Assembly (NCBI GenBank): GCA_010093705.1
Contig: MU006104.1
Location: forward strand, 310,001-374,000
Length of the DNA: 64,000 bases
Direction: 5' to 3'
Origin: Patellaria atrata CBS 101060
Lineage: Eukaryota > Ascomycota > Dothideomycetes > Patellariales > Patellariaceae
The position numbers were made by a program, and so were the translations under genes. The notes under the pieces are model-generated. The model saw only the letters and a list, made by a program, of their open reading frames with translations. It was not told the DNA's origin and made no database searches. Shown here piece after piece: positions 11,986 to 22,135 of the stretch (positions are counted from its first letter, which is position 1; each line of letters opens with the position of its first letter).

Positions 11986-13149
11986 ATGGATAAACACAAC
12001 GGTACCACAGAATATACAGAGCACTCAAAGGATGTGAACCATGGTGCTCACGCCGGCGCAAAGCCCACCTTTGGTGCCAGAGCAAAGAGACATTGTTCAA
12101 GATTCTGGTGGGCATGGCTGATAGTATTCGCTATTGTTGTACTTGTGGTCGTGTTACCAATGTAAGTAAACATCTATGATCTATCCCGTTGGAACTAGAG
12201 CTCACATCTCCCAGTATATACGTTGCGTATCCCAATATTGCTCAAAGAGATACGAACAGATCAACCTTGGAGATTGTAGAACAGCAGACATTGGATCCCA
12301 AGCCGAATTCCATTCGCATGGTCATGCACTCCAAAGCGTACAACCCAGGCGATCATCATCCGCAGTTCGATGCCTTCAACGCGTCCCTTTTCCTCGAAGA
12401 TACTCTTCCGGATATCAAACCATTCGGGTACATCACTATTCCTCCCGTCAAAGCCAACGCTGAAGCAGACATCTATGTCGATCAAGTGATGGAAATTGTT
12501 GATATGGAGCAATGGACTGCCTTCAACAAGCGTGTGGTTCTCAGCGAAGAACTCCGACTTGCCATTCGAGGAAAGCCAAAGCTAAAGCAGGGTGGTCTGC
12601 CAAAGACCACAGTTAACTACAACAAGGTAACGACGATAAAGGGTGAGCAACTTTTAACCGCGACTATGTAGAAAGGGTATAGGGACTGATTCAATTATCA
12701 CAGGACTTAACGGTCTTAAGGGACTTGAGCTAGCTAATACGCCCCGTATCCTGCTCATCCCCGAGGACGACGGCTCAAACATGCTCGGAAACATCTCTAT
12801 CCCTAACCCATCTGTTTTTGACATCACTCTGGGCAACGTTACTCTCGATCTATCCGTTGATGGCCAACCTATCGGAACATCCCTTATTCCCAACATGAGG
12901 CTCAGGCAAGGCGATAACATTTTCGAAATGCGCGCCAAGGCCAACCAGTCTATCGTTCTTGGACTGATCCGAGGAGGACCATACTCGAATGGCATCCTCC
13001 CCGTCGACGTGCTCGGCAGAGAAGTCGTCAACGAGGATGGTGATCGATTACCGTACTTCGAGGCTGCGCTTAAGGCGCACGCTCTTAGATTGGATGTCAA
13101 CGTTGGCGAAGCGCTGGGATTAAGCCCAAACTCCACGGACTCGGAGTAG
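11986..13149 (+). CDS. DUF3712 single-pass membrane protein
   Basis: Three exons (11986-12161, 12215-12642, 12704-13149) give 349 aa. The first 35 residues are cytosolic-looking (His, Lys). One transmembrane helix at about residues 38-60 (WWAWLIVFAIVVLVVVLP) spans the first splice junction. The rest is an extracytoplasmic beta-rich region, with N-glycosylation sequons such as NAS and NIS and LEA/DUF3712-type features, for example a second half starting with GLKGLELANTPRILL. Fungi often have several DUF3712 proteins; their function is unknown to me. The start at 11986 lies just after a pyrimidine-rich leader, and no in-frame ATG precedes it. Confidence 0.85.
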
Positions 13150-13610
13150 TCGAAGTAAGACATACGGGTTGAGGGGCCGTATAATGTGGATTTATTTCGC
13201 TCGGTTTATCTGGTTAGACACTGTCGTACGATCTTTCCGACGCTTCTTGGATAGAGGTGGTCACTAGGGTTTCTATATATGTAATTTATTCAAGGGGGCG
13301 TGTACTTTTGAGGAGGAAAATCTGTATTGATACCCTATCACTTTCGGTGAATAGACGATATGTCACAAACCATTTTCTCCAATAAGTCACTTGTGCCCAT
13401 TCTCACAAGAGCTGTACAGTACAAGGCTGTACAGACCGGACAGCTTTTGTGATGCACCGCCAAGCCAACAACCCCCCCCCCTCCCTCTCCCCCCTTCCTT
13501 TTCCCCTCTCCCTTGGCGAGTGCTCGCGCGCAACCCTCCCTCCCGTACAGCTAAAAGAGCAGTCTCGCGACGCGCCGAACCTCCAAAAGCTCCATCACCC
13601 ACATTCCACC
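13150..13610. other. Intergenic with C-rich tract
   Basis: Lies between the DUF3712 stop and the ORC3 start. Bases 13470-13515 form an almost pure pyrimidine tract, mostly C, about 100 bp upstream of the ORC3 ATG. Confidence 0.6.
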
Positions 13611-16063
13611 ATGGAGACGCAGAAATGCTACATCTACGCCCCCGACCCCAAACCAGATACCCCAGCGAGGAAAAAGCGGAAGCTTGAGCACAAGCTCGAG
13701 AACTCGTCATGGCCCTTGAGGGAAAGGATATACAGAGAGCTATGGACGGCGCAGGAACGGAAGATCGAGGTACCGCTTTCCACAAGTCCACCCTCCCGTA
13801 CGAAATAACCAAGTGCGTTGGCTAATTAACGAGGTGGTGTCGCACAGACCGTCATCGAGAATGCAAACCGCACCACCATCGATAACATCACCTCGTTCAT
13901 CCGCTCCCCTTCCCCGTCACCCGCTGCGAAGGGGAAAATACCGACCGCGCTCGTCATCGCGGGGCCGGGTCTCGCGTCTTATATCCCGTTTTTCAATAGG
14001 CTTGCGGATGCGGTTACCGCGCCTGGTGATGGTGGTGGGGGTGTCTTTGTTCTGCTCTCTTCGGCTGAGTGCCCGAATTTGAAGACCGCGCTTAAGGTTT
14101 TAATTCGCCGTGCTGTACAGGGCCAGGAGGGGGAGGAGGAGGGGGAGGAGGTCACGGTGGGGAGGGGGAGGAGTAGGAGGAAGTATTTGGATTTCGATTT
14201 GGGGATATTGGAGGAGTGGGTGCGGGAGAGGGAGGGGAAGGTTTTCGTGGCGGTGGGGGATAGTGAGGGGTTTGAGGGGGGTTTAGTAGGGGAGTTGGTT
14301 GAGATTTTGAGGTGAGTGGACTTCTTTGGTGGATGGTTTGGGGGGGGGTTTGAGGGGATGGGTGAGCGGTTGAGCGGTTGAGGCTAATAGGGTGTAGTTC
14401 CTGGATGGATCGTATACCGTTTGTGCTACTGTTCGGTATTGCGACTTCTGTTGAGAGCTTTCAGGAGAGGCTTACGGGCGCGACTATAAAGCGTCTGCAT
14501 GGGGAGAAGTTCGATGTCATTCAGGCGGATGAGCTCTTTGAACAGGTATTTAAATCTACGATTGAGTGTGGGGACGATGAGTGGGTGTTGCGCATCGGTT
14601 CTACACTTGCCGGTAGATTGTTGGACAGGCAGAAGGATCATATCCTAAGTGTTGAAGCATTCATAGATGCTTTGAAGGTAAGTTTGTTATACGTGTATTA
14701 TCTACATCAGAGTAAAGCTGATGATTACAGTACGCTTATATGTCACACTTCTTCGCGAATCCCTTAAGTATTTTGCTCCGCACAGCTCATCTCGAGCAAC
14801 AGGATGCGTCAAAACAGGAGGAGCCGTATTTCAAGGACATCCCTAAAGATCACTTCGAAGCCTTGCGTAACTTGCCCTCTTTTCGAAGGTAATACCCCTA
14901 GCTGTATCTATAAGCCTGGCGCAAACTGACGGTGACAGACACATAGAAGAGGGGGCATTTGGCGAATATGGTGACGAGAGCTTGCTAGAGCTTTTAGATG
15001 ACGACTCTGCGCTATTTACGTACGCGCAGAAAAAGATGCACAACGCCCAATATCAAATGAAGGAAATCATCAGGGGCATCGACATCCTGTTCGCCATCCG
15101 CAGCTGCATGCCAAAACTACCCCATGTCCCCCGCTCCGCACTCTACGTCAAAGCGGCCGCGGGCGAGCTCCGCGACTCTCCGCTCTTCCGCGAGCTGATG
15201 CTCTCCCTGAGGAGGATACCGTCCGACGTCCTCGAGCGCGTCCTCTCCACCCTGCACAAAATGGACTTCAAGCACGAGGACCTGTCCGTCTACATGGGCA
15301 GATTACATGCGAGACTCGTCGCGATGATGGAGCGGTCGCAGCACCCCTTGCGCAGCGAACACAACCTCCGCAACGAGACCTTGCGCACGACCGTCGTGGC
15401 GCAGAAGGTCGAGCTCAGCGTGCAGAAGGGCGCTCTGAGCAAGGAGGACCGCGAGTACTCCTTGCTCCTTGACGACTTCCTCGACCGCATGAAACGCCGT
15501 ATCGGTGATGTGTTTATCGATCCGCGGAATTTGTTTTTGCATGAGGTCTTTCTGTACGATTTGAAGAGCCCGCATGGCGAGGTCTTTACGCCCAGACCGC
15601 GGTTTGCGATCGAGCGAGCGCTGTCGAGTCCGCATGATTATTTGGGGTGTAGTTGTTGTGCGCCTGCTCGTGGACGGAAGGGGGAAGGGGATGAGGTGAG
15701 TTTGTTTTGTTGGGGACTTTTCTCGGCGGAGAGGCCAGGTTGCTAATATAGGGTTTAGCAGGCGTTATCCGTGACTCAGCCCCCGACTGCGATCTTGTAT
15801 CAGCTGTATCTGGAATCCGGGCCCTTGATCAATGTCAGTGATCTCTGGTCGGCTTTCAACGCTATCGTCAGCAGTGCGGATGACGATGAGGCGTTTGTGA
15901 TGTAAGTCCCCCCGGTGCGAGATTGCGGGTTGAGAAGACGTGACTGATGGCGAATAGGGCCATGTTCCAACGGGGGCTAGCGGAACTGAAATACCTGGGT
16001 ATGATCAAGGCGAGTAGGAAGAAGACGGACCATGTGGCCAAACTCGCTTGGAAGGGTCTATGA
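13611..16063 (+). CDS. ORC3: Origin recognition complex subunit 3
   Basis: Seven exons (13611-13769, 13848-14311, 14398-14677, 14731-14888, 14939-15695, 15759-15901, 15958-16063) give 688 aa, the usual size. An AAA+-like region lies in the first half: ALVIAGPGLASY, then WMDRIPFVLLFGIATSVESF and FFANPLSILL, as in the ORC3/latheo family. A helical insert follows, and a C-terminal winged-helix part ends FQRGLAELKYLGMIK...DHVAKLAWKGL. ORC marks replication origins and loads the MCM helicase. The start at 13611 sits in a strong context (CCACCATGG). An in-frame ATG at 13449 would add 54 low-complexity residues. Exon 2 encodes a Gly/Glu/Arg stretch from a G-rich tract. Exon 6 has two adjacent acceptors (after 15758 or 15761) that differ by one Gln. 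Confidence 0.93.
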
Positions 16064-16216
16064 ATGAATCGCCCTAAATAATATGAACACGACTGTAAAT
16101 AACGCCCCCCAATGCTCCTACCGCCAACCAAACCATATACAAAAACCCCCCAGCCTTATATCCCCTACATCCTAAATCCCCTATATCTTAAATCCCCTAT
16201 ATCCAGTCCACTACAC

Positions 16217-17139
16217 CTACGACGCCCGTGGCGTAACATCACACACCTCCCCACACCCCCCACAAGTCCTCAATCCCCGATCCCCCGCAAACGCCTCCAC
16301 GGCCTCCCTAATCTGACTCCCCAGATCCCGCATGTGAAACGCAGCCTCGTGCACGACGTCCCCGCACCCGCGACAGTACCAGCGCAGCCGATCCACCGAG
16401 TCGGCCGGCCGAGGCTGTTCGACGACTATGCCGACTGTGTTCGCGTACCGGATCGGGTTGTGCGGGATGTTGGGGGGCAGAAGGTAGAGCTCGGATTCGG
16501 CGATGGGGATGTCGTGGAAGGTTGGGGGGGAGCTGGGAGAGGAGGGAGGCTGCACAGTTTTGAGCAGCATAGACCCTCGGTATTGGTAGAAGAGTTCGGG
16601 GGTGCTGTTTATGTGGTAGTCGGTTCGGGCGTTGGGGCCGCCGACGATCTGTGGGGGTGTTAGGGGGTTCGTTGGGGGTATGGGGGATAGGGAGATGGGG
16701 GATAGGGGGATGTGGAGGAGGGGGTTTACCATCACTGTCATGTCGTCGTTTGTGACGCAGTAGTTGTTTATTGGTGGTTTGAGGAGGTGGGAGTTTGCTT
16801 CTAACCTGCGGTGGGAGTTAGTATCGATGAAGGTTGGGGCTTAGGGGGAAATATCGTCTGTCCTTGAGCAGATGAAAGTAACCGTCGAGTACGTCCCGTC
16901 GGAATTATGGAGATTGGAGGACACAGGGAAGAATAATACCATTTTGGGATGTTGAGAGGTTTACTTAGTCCTCTTCTTCGCGATGTGTCTGTGAAGGTTC
17001 GTCTCTGTGGTCTTATTGCTGCTGCTGCTGCTGCTTGAGACGCGGGAAGGAGTGAACGGTATGGTGGGGCGAGATGAGATGGGTTGCGCATGCGCCGGGT
17101 TGTATGCGTTACGAGAGGTTGGAAGCGTAGGGACGACAT
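16217..17139 (-). CDS. BNA1: 3-hydroxyanthranilate 3,4-dioxygenase
   Basis: Three exons (16940-17139, 16730-16805, 16217-16648) give 235 aa. The enzyme opens the ring of 3-hydroxyanthranilate in the kynurenine route to NAD. The cupin iron ligands are visible: His104 and Glu110 in DYHINSTPELF, and His155 in PHNPIR. A C-terminal rubredoxin-like metal site is formed by CRGCG and CGGCG. Conserved LEANSHLLKPPINNYC is encoded by the middle exon. The first 58 residues before KPLNIPKW are not found in typical cytosolic Bna1. They hold many Arg, a run of six Ala from a GCA repeat, and one acidic residue. Translation could also begin at Met17 (17091), giving 219 aa. The gene is convergent with ORC3 (153 bp between stops). 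Confidence 0.9.
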
Positions 17140-17534
17140 TTATGGTAAGAATATGGTTTGAATTAGTGAAATTTTATATTTGCAGTATAGGGTTTTCATC
17201 AAGTATAGTAGCGTCTGAATATCCTTCGAGAACTACACTCTTGGCAGATGAGGTCAGCTTGAACCCTTGCCGCATGCCGCAATGCATCTCATCCGACCTC
17301 CACCACTCTCTCGACTCCGCTATAGTACATCGTATCCCTCTCATCTGATCCCGACCAAGTTATTATACTGAGCAGATTTGCGCTAGTTTAGATCTTGCCC
17401 AACCTCGAGCTATCTGCCTATATAGCCCACCACTCCCTCGAGCGCTTCCGTCCTCCGTTTGCGCAACTGGCCGAAGTGGACAGACTACATTCCACCCGAC
17501 ACCAAACATATACTACGAGAGAGATATCAGCAAA
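17140..17534. other. Shared promoter of BNA1 and CTR
   Basis: 395 bp between two divergent start codons. I see no convincing known copper-response site by eye. Confidence 0.6.
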
Positions 17535-18500
17535 ATGGATCACGGCCACATGGACCACGGCGATATGGACATGGGCAACGGCGGACACCATCAGCCTATG
17601 TGCAGCATGAACGTACGATCTCCATTTCCTCTCCATAACCACGAGCATCCAATCCGCACACCTACCCTACCCCTTCCTTGCCATCCGGTTACGTGCTACT
17701 ATAGTTACAACATCGGACCAGCGTTAACGTATCCGTAGATGCTCTTCACCTGGAACACGGAGAACCTCTGCATCGTCTTCCGTCAGTGGCGGATTGATAG
17801 CACGCTCTCTTTGATCGTCTCGCTGCTGTTGATTGTGGCGCTGACGGCGGGGTATGAGCTTGTGAGGGAAGCGAGTAAGAGGTATGAGGCGCGGACGGTA
17901 CAGAAGGATGGATTGCGTAAGTTCGATTTTCTTATTCGGGAACTATATCATGTTCTTTGCAAATTAAGAGCTGCGAATCTTGCGAAGAGTGAACCGTTCA
18001 TTGCTCGGGGGAATAGACGGAAACAGATGTCCCATTTTTCGTCTTGTGATCTTGTCCATTAGCTACCTCCCCATCTGTTCCTAATGCTCTTTCTTCTTTT
18101 CTTACTCCAAATGCTGAAGATCATTCTTCCTCAGCAGCTCCCCAGCCCCAATCCTCGCACGAATCCAGCTCACTCCTCTGGGGCCCAGGGCGTCAAGGTA
18201 CCCAAGATGACCAGAAGACCAAGATGGTCAAAGCCGCATTCTACGCCGTACAGGTCTTCTATTCGTTCTTTATCATGTGAGTTCCCCTTTACTTTCCCTT
18301 AGCATGGAAACAAGACAGGATTAAAGACATCCTAGGTTTTAGACGGGATAGTGTTGATAACGGTGATGTTAATCGGACTGTTTAGGTTACTCTTCATGAC
18401 ATACAACGGCTTCGTTATGCTCGCCGTCGCAGTCGGTGCGTTCGTTGGGTATATGGCTTTTGCGAGTTCGTCGGCTACGAAGTCCGTAGCGTGTCATTGA
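17535..18500 (+). CDS. CTR-family copper transporter
   Basis: Four exons (17535-17612, 17739-17916, 18063-18276, 18386-18500) give 194 aa. The N-terminus is rich in Met and His (MDHGHMDHGDMDMGNGGHH), as in Ctr copper-binding ends. TM1 begins at about LSLIVSLLLIVALTAGYEL. TM2 carries the Ctr signature MxxxM, rebuilt across the last splice junction (IMLLFM). TM3 has GxxxG in VGAFVGY. A hydrophilic loop rich in Ser/Gln separates TM1 and TM2. Ctr proteins form trimers that pass Cu(I) across plasma or vacuolar membranes. The short Met cluster suits a low-affinity or vacuolar CTR2-like member, but this is inference. Acceptor choices for exon 3 were set by frame continuity. Confidence 0.9.
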
Positions 18501-19371
18501 TCCGTTGATCGGAATTATGGTCTTCGGAACTTGGCGACAAATGATTGGATTTTTGGTATGGATATTTGCACGGTGTACGGGAAAGAGAGGGGTTGGGTGG
18601 ACGGGAGTTATAAAGGTCAGTGCACGTTAAATGAATGGACATTAGTTGACGAATGTACGCTCGTTCGGGAATTTCACATTGCTACTGTCAAAGAAGCTCT
18701 GGATGTTCCCCCAACCGTACCAGGTTCGAGTACAGCTTAGGGGAGCTACGTACAGTGTGGAATTCAAACTCAGCCCTTTGACAGTATTGAGCTCCTTTTC
18801 TATGGTGAATAATACTTGCTCACTGTACGTCCTCTGTACAGAATACAGGTGTACTACCCTTCCCAACATACCTCGGGATGCCCTTAGACCGTCCGGGTTC
18901 AGCAAGGAAAGAACTCCTTCGTCAAAGGAGAAATACAATATCTCTCCAGCAAAGTATAAGCGATTCCCAATGAACACGACCTTGTAATCTAAGTCCTTCG
19001 GAGGCCAGATATCCACAATCGGCACTGAATAGCCAAGGAGTCGTTCAATTTCCATGTACATCCGAGGTAAGAGTACGCATATCAAGGAAGAGATGTATTA
19101 TACCCCATGCAAAAAAAAAAAATCTAACCACGAACGTCGTCAAGCAACTACATTTCCAGGTTCTCTGCTTCATTCAAGCATGAAGTAAAACTCATCCCCT
19201 TTGTCATATTCTAACATTTTCGATTTTTCGACGCTGTGGGTACATGTAGCAAGCTTTGCCATCAATTTTCAGAACATTGTATTCCAAAATCATATCTTCT
19301 AATTTGATCAGCATAAAGTAGAGCGTCAATTGCTGAACAAACGAAGCATACCTTCAGACCCTACCCCCATA
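18501..19371. other. Intergenic between convergent genes
   Basis: Holds the 3' ends of the CTR gene and the coiled-coil gene. An A11 run occurs near 19110. A minus-strand open frame of 147 codons (18642-19085) has no recognisable feature and is not annotated. Confidence 0.45.
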
Positions 19372-20163
19372 CTACGACGGCGGTACGTACCCCACTCTAC
19401 CTCCCAACCGTGCTCTCAACTCCTCACACTGCCGTATCTTATTGTCCAGCGCGACATCCTTCCGCCTAAGCTCTTCAAACAACTGTTCCACATCCGCCCT
19501 CAACCCCGGATTCGCCGCAACCAGGGGCCTCATCCTCTCGATCTCCAATCTCTGTTCCTCCACCCGCTTCGGAAGATCCTGGCTACGTAGCTCCTCGAGC
19601 TCATCCTGGAGCCCCTCCTTCTCAACTTCCAGCCTCTGTATGTCGCGCCGGTGTCCGACGAGATGGTGCTCGAGCGCCTCAGTACGTGCACCCGCGCGAT
19701 CGAGATGGCTCCCGCGGTCGTCGAGCTCGGCTCTCATCTCGGTGGTGGTGCGGTCAGCTACCGCGAGCCTGTCCCTGAGATCCTTGATCTCATCGTGCTG
19801 GTCAGCGAACCTTGCGTCCTGCGCTTGGATCCGCTGGTCTTGCTGCGCGAGCGTCTCTTTCTGCGTCCGGATTTCCGTCTCCCGTTCTCTCAACGCCTGT
19901 TTGTGCTGTTCTTTGAGCTGATTGAGCGCGTCTTCCTGCTCCCGGATCTTGCGGTTGAGACTGTCGAGTTCTGCGGTTCGGGTTTTGAGACTCGCGATCG
20001 GGTCACCGAAGAGACGTTCGCGGGCGCCCGAGATGAGGGCGACGAGGCAGAGGCCGATGTAAATTCCTAGGCTCATCCAGAGGAGGTCCATTTGCCGTTG
20101 GTGGGACATTGGGTGGGTAGGGAAAGCCCGTGCTTCGAGTACATCTCCAGGTATGATGGCCAT
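19372..20163 (-). CDS. Membrane-anchored coiled-coil protein
   Basis: A single-exon frame of 263 aa. One hydrophobic segment lies at about residues 27-46 (LLWMSLGIYIGLCLVALISG). It is followed by about 190 residues of nearly unbroken coiled coil, rich in Glu, Arg, Gln and Leu with heptad spacing. The end is RLGGRVGYVPPS. The layout suggests a single-pass membrane protein with a long cytosolic coil. No named family is recognised. The start could be Met1 (20163), Met19 or Met25, all upstream of the membrane segment. Codons are strongly C/G-ending, unlike the flanking sequence, which supports real coding. The 3' end is convergent with CTR. Confidence 0.7.
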   Translation of the reverse strand: MAIIPGDVLEARAFPTHPMSHQRQMDLLWMSLGIYIGLCLVALISGARERLFGDPIASLKTRTAELDSLNRKIREQEDALNQLKEQHKQALRERETEIRTQKETLAQQDQRIQAQDARFADQHDEIKDLRDRLAVADRTTTEMRAELDDRGSHLDRAGARTEALEHHLVGHRRDIQRLEVEKEGLQDELEELRSQDLPKRVEEQRLEIERMRPLVAANPGLRADVEQLFEELRRKDVALDNKIRQCEELRARLGGRVGYVPPS

Positions 20164-20678
20164 TTTGCGAAGCTGGCTGTAGACTTCGCAGGTGCCAGAA
20201 GAGGTTCGATCGGGGAGTCGAAGACTTCTCTTGCTCGCAGAGCCGCGAGGTGAGAGCTCGAGGTAGCCTGACGTACTGAATCGAGGTTGAACCCCGAGCT
20301 CAGTCTGATTGTAGAAGCGGGCGTCAGGCTATTTCAAGCACAGCCAATATATTCCACGCTGCAGCCTGTCATGTGTTGGCATCGTATCCTCTCCGATTGA
20401 TTGGTGAAGACCGCAACGCTGAAGCTACGACGGTGTGCAGAAAGCGCTCTAATGCATTGCCAAGACAAGGCTGAAAAAAGCCTCGACGAGAACGGCGCCA
20501 GGTTGGAGTTTGGAGGTTATGAGTGGGATTACTGATAAGCTTGATGTGTACCTTGGGAACTGTGTGTCAATGTTTTCTCGCGTTTTTCGAAAATTGCTCG
20601 GGTCATTGTTGTGTTGTATTATTGCAAAATTATAATCAAGACAAATTACTCGAATTACCAAACTCAACTTCCCAGCTC
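20164..20678. other. Divergent promoter, start of next gene unsure
   Basis: About 515 bp between the coiled-coil gene and the membrane-protein gene. A short 5' exon of the latter may lie here. I could not fix one with good splice sites. Confidence 0.4.
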
Positions 20679-21530
20679 ATGGACTCAGTTATTTCTGGAA
20701 CACCCAAAGCCCTACGTCCGTGGGACATTCGGGGTAAAGGCGTTTTGCTCAATGAATGTCAGAATGCGACGTCCGTCTCTCTGTGGTTTGTCACATACTG
20801 GGTATTCTCAGCGACCTGGGCTCTAATTTTCGGCTCAGACGACTTGATGAGATTGATATGTAAGAAGAGAAAGGTGGACAAGGACACTACAGATACCATG
20901 AAGTTTTGGAATATAGCTGGATCTTTGGTCTTTCGAATCACAACGGCGATAGTCACAGCAGTCATCCTAAGGAACGATTCAGTAAAGCCCAAGACTTCGC
21001 TTACACTATTGATAATATCATGGCTTCTCCAACCGGGACCAGGAGTCGCAGTGACACTCATCAGCTATATCTCGAGACACCAGTACGCTCGAAGTGCGAG
21101 ATATTTCCTCAACTATGAAATAGTCTTCGACTATCTCAAGGTTCTCGCATACGCATATTTGGTCCACCATACACGAAGTGTCGACTTGGAACTATTATTG
21201 TTGGACAAACGTCAGCTGAAGGGTTTCCGAGCAGTAAAATATGGAGCAATCGCCGGGCTTGTCGTATGGCTATTATCAGTTCTGGGTGGTCACGTCCTGT
21301 TTCTGGAAGCTAGTTTACGCTCGTCTCGAATCGTTATATCCATACCGAATATCATCCTCGGATTCACCATATGGATCGGAGCTATGCTCTGGGAACCGGA
21401 CCTCTTCTGTCCGAGCGATAAGGCCGTGAAGGATGTAACTGTGTGGTGGGCTATGTTCACTGTCGTGGAAAGCCTGTGGAGAATGTTATTTTTCGCGCCA
21501 AAAATTGGTAGAGCAGACCCCCGAAACTGA
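20679..21530 (+). CDS. Unrecognised multi-pass membrane protein
   Basis: The open frame from Met at 20679 gives 283 aa; an in-frame Met at 20544 would add 45 residues. About six hydrophobic segments are visible, for example SLWFVTYWVFSATWALIFG, SLVFRITTAIVTAVIL, SLTLLIISWLL, AIAGLVVWLLSVLGGHVLF, VISIPNIILGFTIWIGAML and VTVWWAMFTVVESLW. I do not recognise the family. Long hydrophobic segments spaced by short charged loops make a chance frame unlikely. The first part of the frame (20523-20678) reads like non-coding sequence, and the ATG follows a possible acceptor (cttcccag), so a 5' exon may be missing. It lies next to a decayed HET gene in a less conserved stretch. Confidence 0.6.
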   Translation: MDSVISGTPKALRPWDIRGKGVLLNECQNATSVSLWFVTYWVFSATWALIFGSDDLMRLICKKRKVDKDTTDTMKFWNIAGSLVFRITTAIVTAVILRNDSVKPKTSLTLLIISWLLQPGPGVAVTLISYISRHQYARSARYFLNYEIVFDYLKVLAYAYLVHHTRSVDLELLLLDKRQLKGFRAVKYGAIAGLVVWLLSVLGGHVLFLEASLRSSRIVISIPNIILGFTIWIGAMLWEPDLFCPSDKAVKDVTVWWAMFTVVESLWRMLFFAPKIGRADPRN

Positions 21531-22135
21531 AAGGGAGATGGAAACGAATCGACCGGCGCCCAGTGTTCGAAGCACATAACATATGCACGTTTGATTCTTG
21601 AAGCAAGTCGTAGCTCATTGTAATATCACCTTGAAAGGTCTTGGACTGGATCTCCGTATGTGCTGAACAACTGGAACTATGAACAACTTCGGCAACTAGA
21701 TAACTTACCATGGACACATTGTGGACGCGTGGACATATTGTACAGTATACCCAACAGTCACTAGTTCATGTGATGGATAGCAAGCGTACAACAATCGGAT
21801 ATTGCCAACCGTATAGGGTGATAATAGAGAAAGGACGGAGTGTACTTGATTGTATGACCATCTAGTCGAGCACTTTGAGAATCGCTAGATTGGCCTTTTT
21901 TTCCTCCAAAATATAGGGTTGATGTAGTTGTATGTGGAAAGCAGCATATACCCAACACTTCAGTTATACCATTACTACTATAGAGTAGTAATGCGCAGTT
22001 CTCAAACAGTGGGTCAACACCTACATATTCACAGAACAGCCAGTAATGATGTTGATCATGTTGTCTGGAATCAATCGTTAGCCGTCCCAAGTCCGCACAC
22101 TCATCTGCTCTGCGAAATAAAATAGCATGATTCTC
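21531..22135. other. Intergenic, nothing recognised
   Basis: AT-rich sequence between the membrane-protein gene and the 3' end of the decayed HET gene. Confidence 0.5.

Noticed and set aside
13449-13610. Upstream in-frame start for ORC3
   Set aside because: Adds 54 low-complexity residues from a C-rich tract; the ATG at 13611 has a far better context.
17086-17095. Perfect palindrome GCGCATGCGC as a regulatory site
   Set aside because: It lies over the Met17 region of BNA1 exon 1 and is single; a 10-bp palindrome is expected by chance in GC-rich coding sequence.
18642-19085. 147-codon minus-strand frame between CTR and the coiled-coil gene
   Set aside because: No domain, no codon preference, no splice partners; it lies in the 3' flank of two convergent genes.
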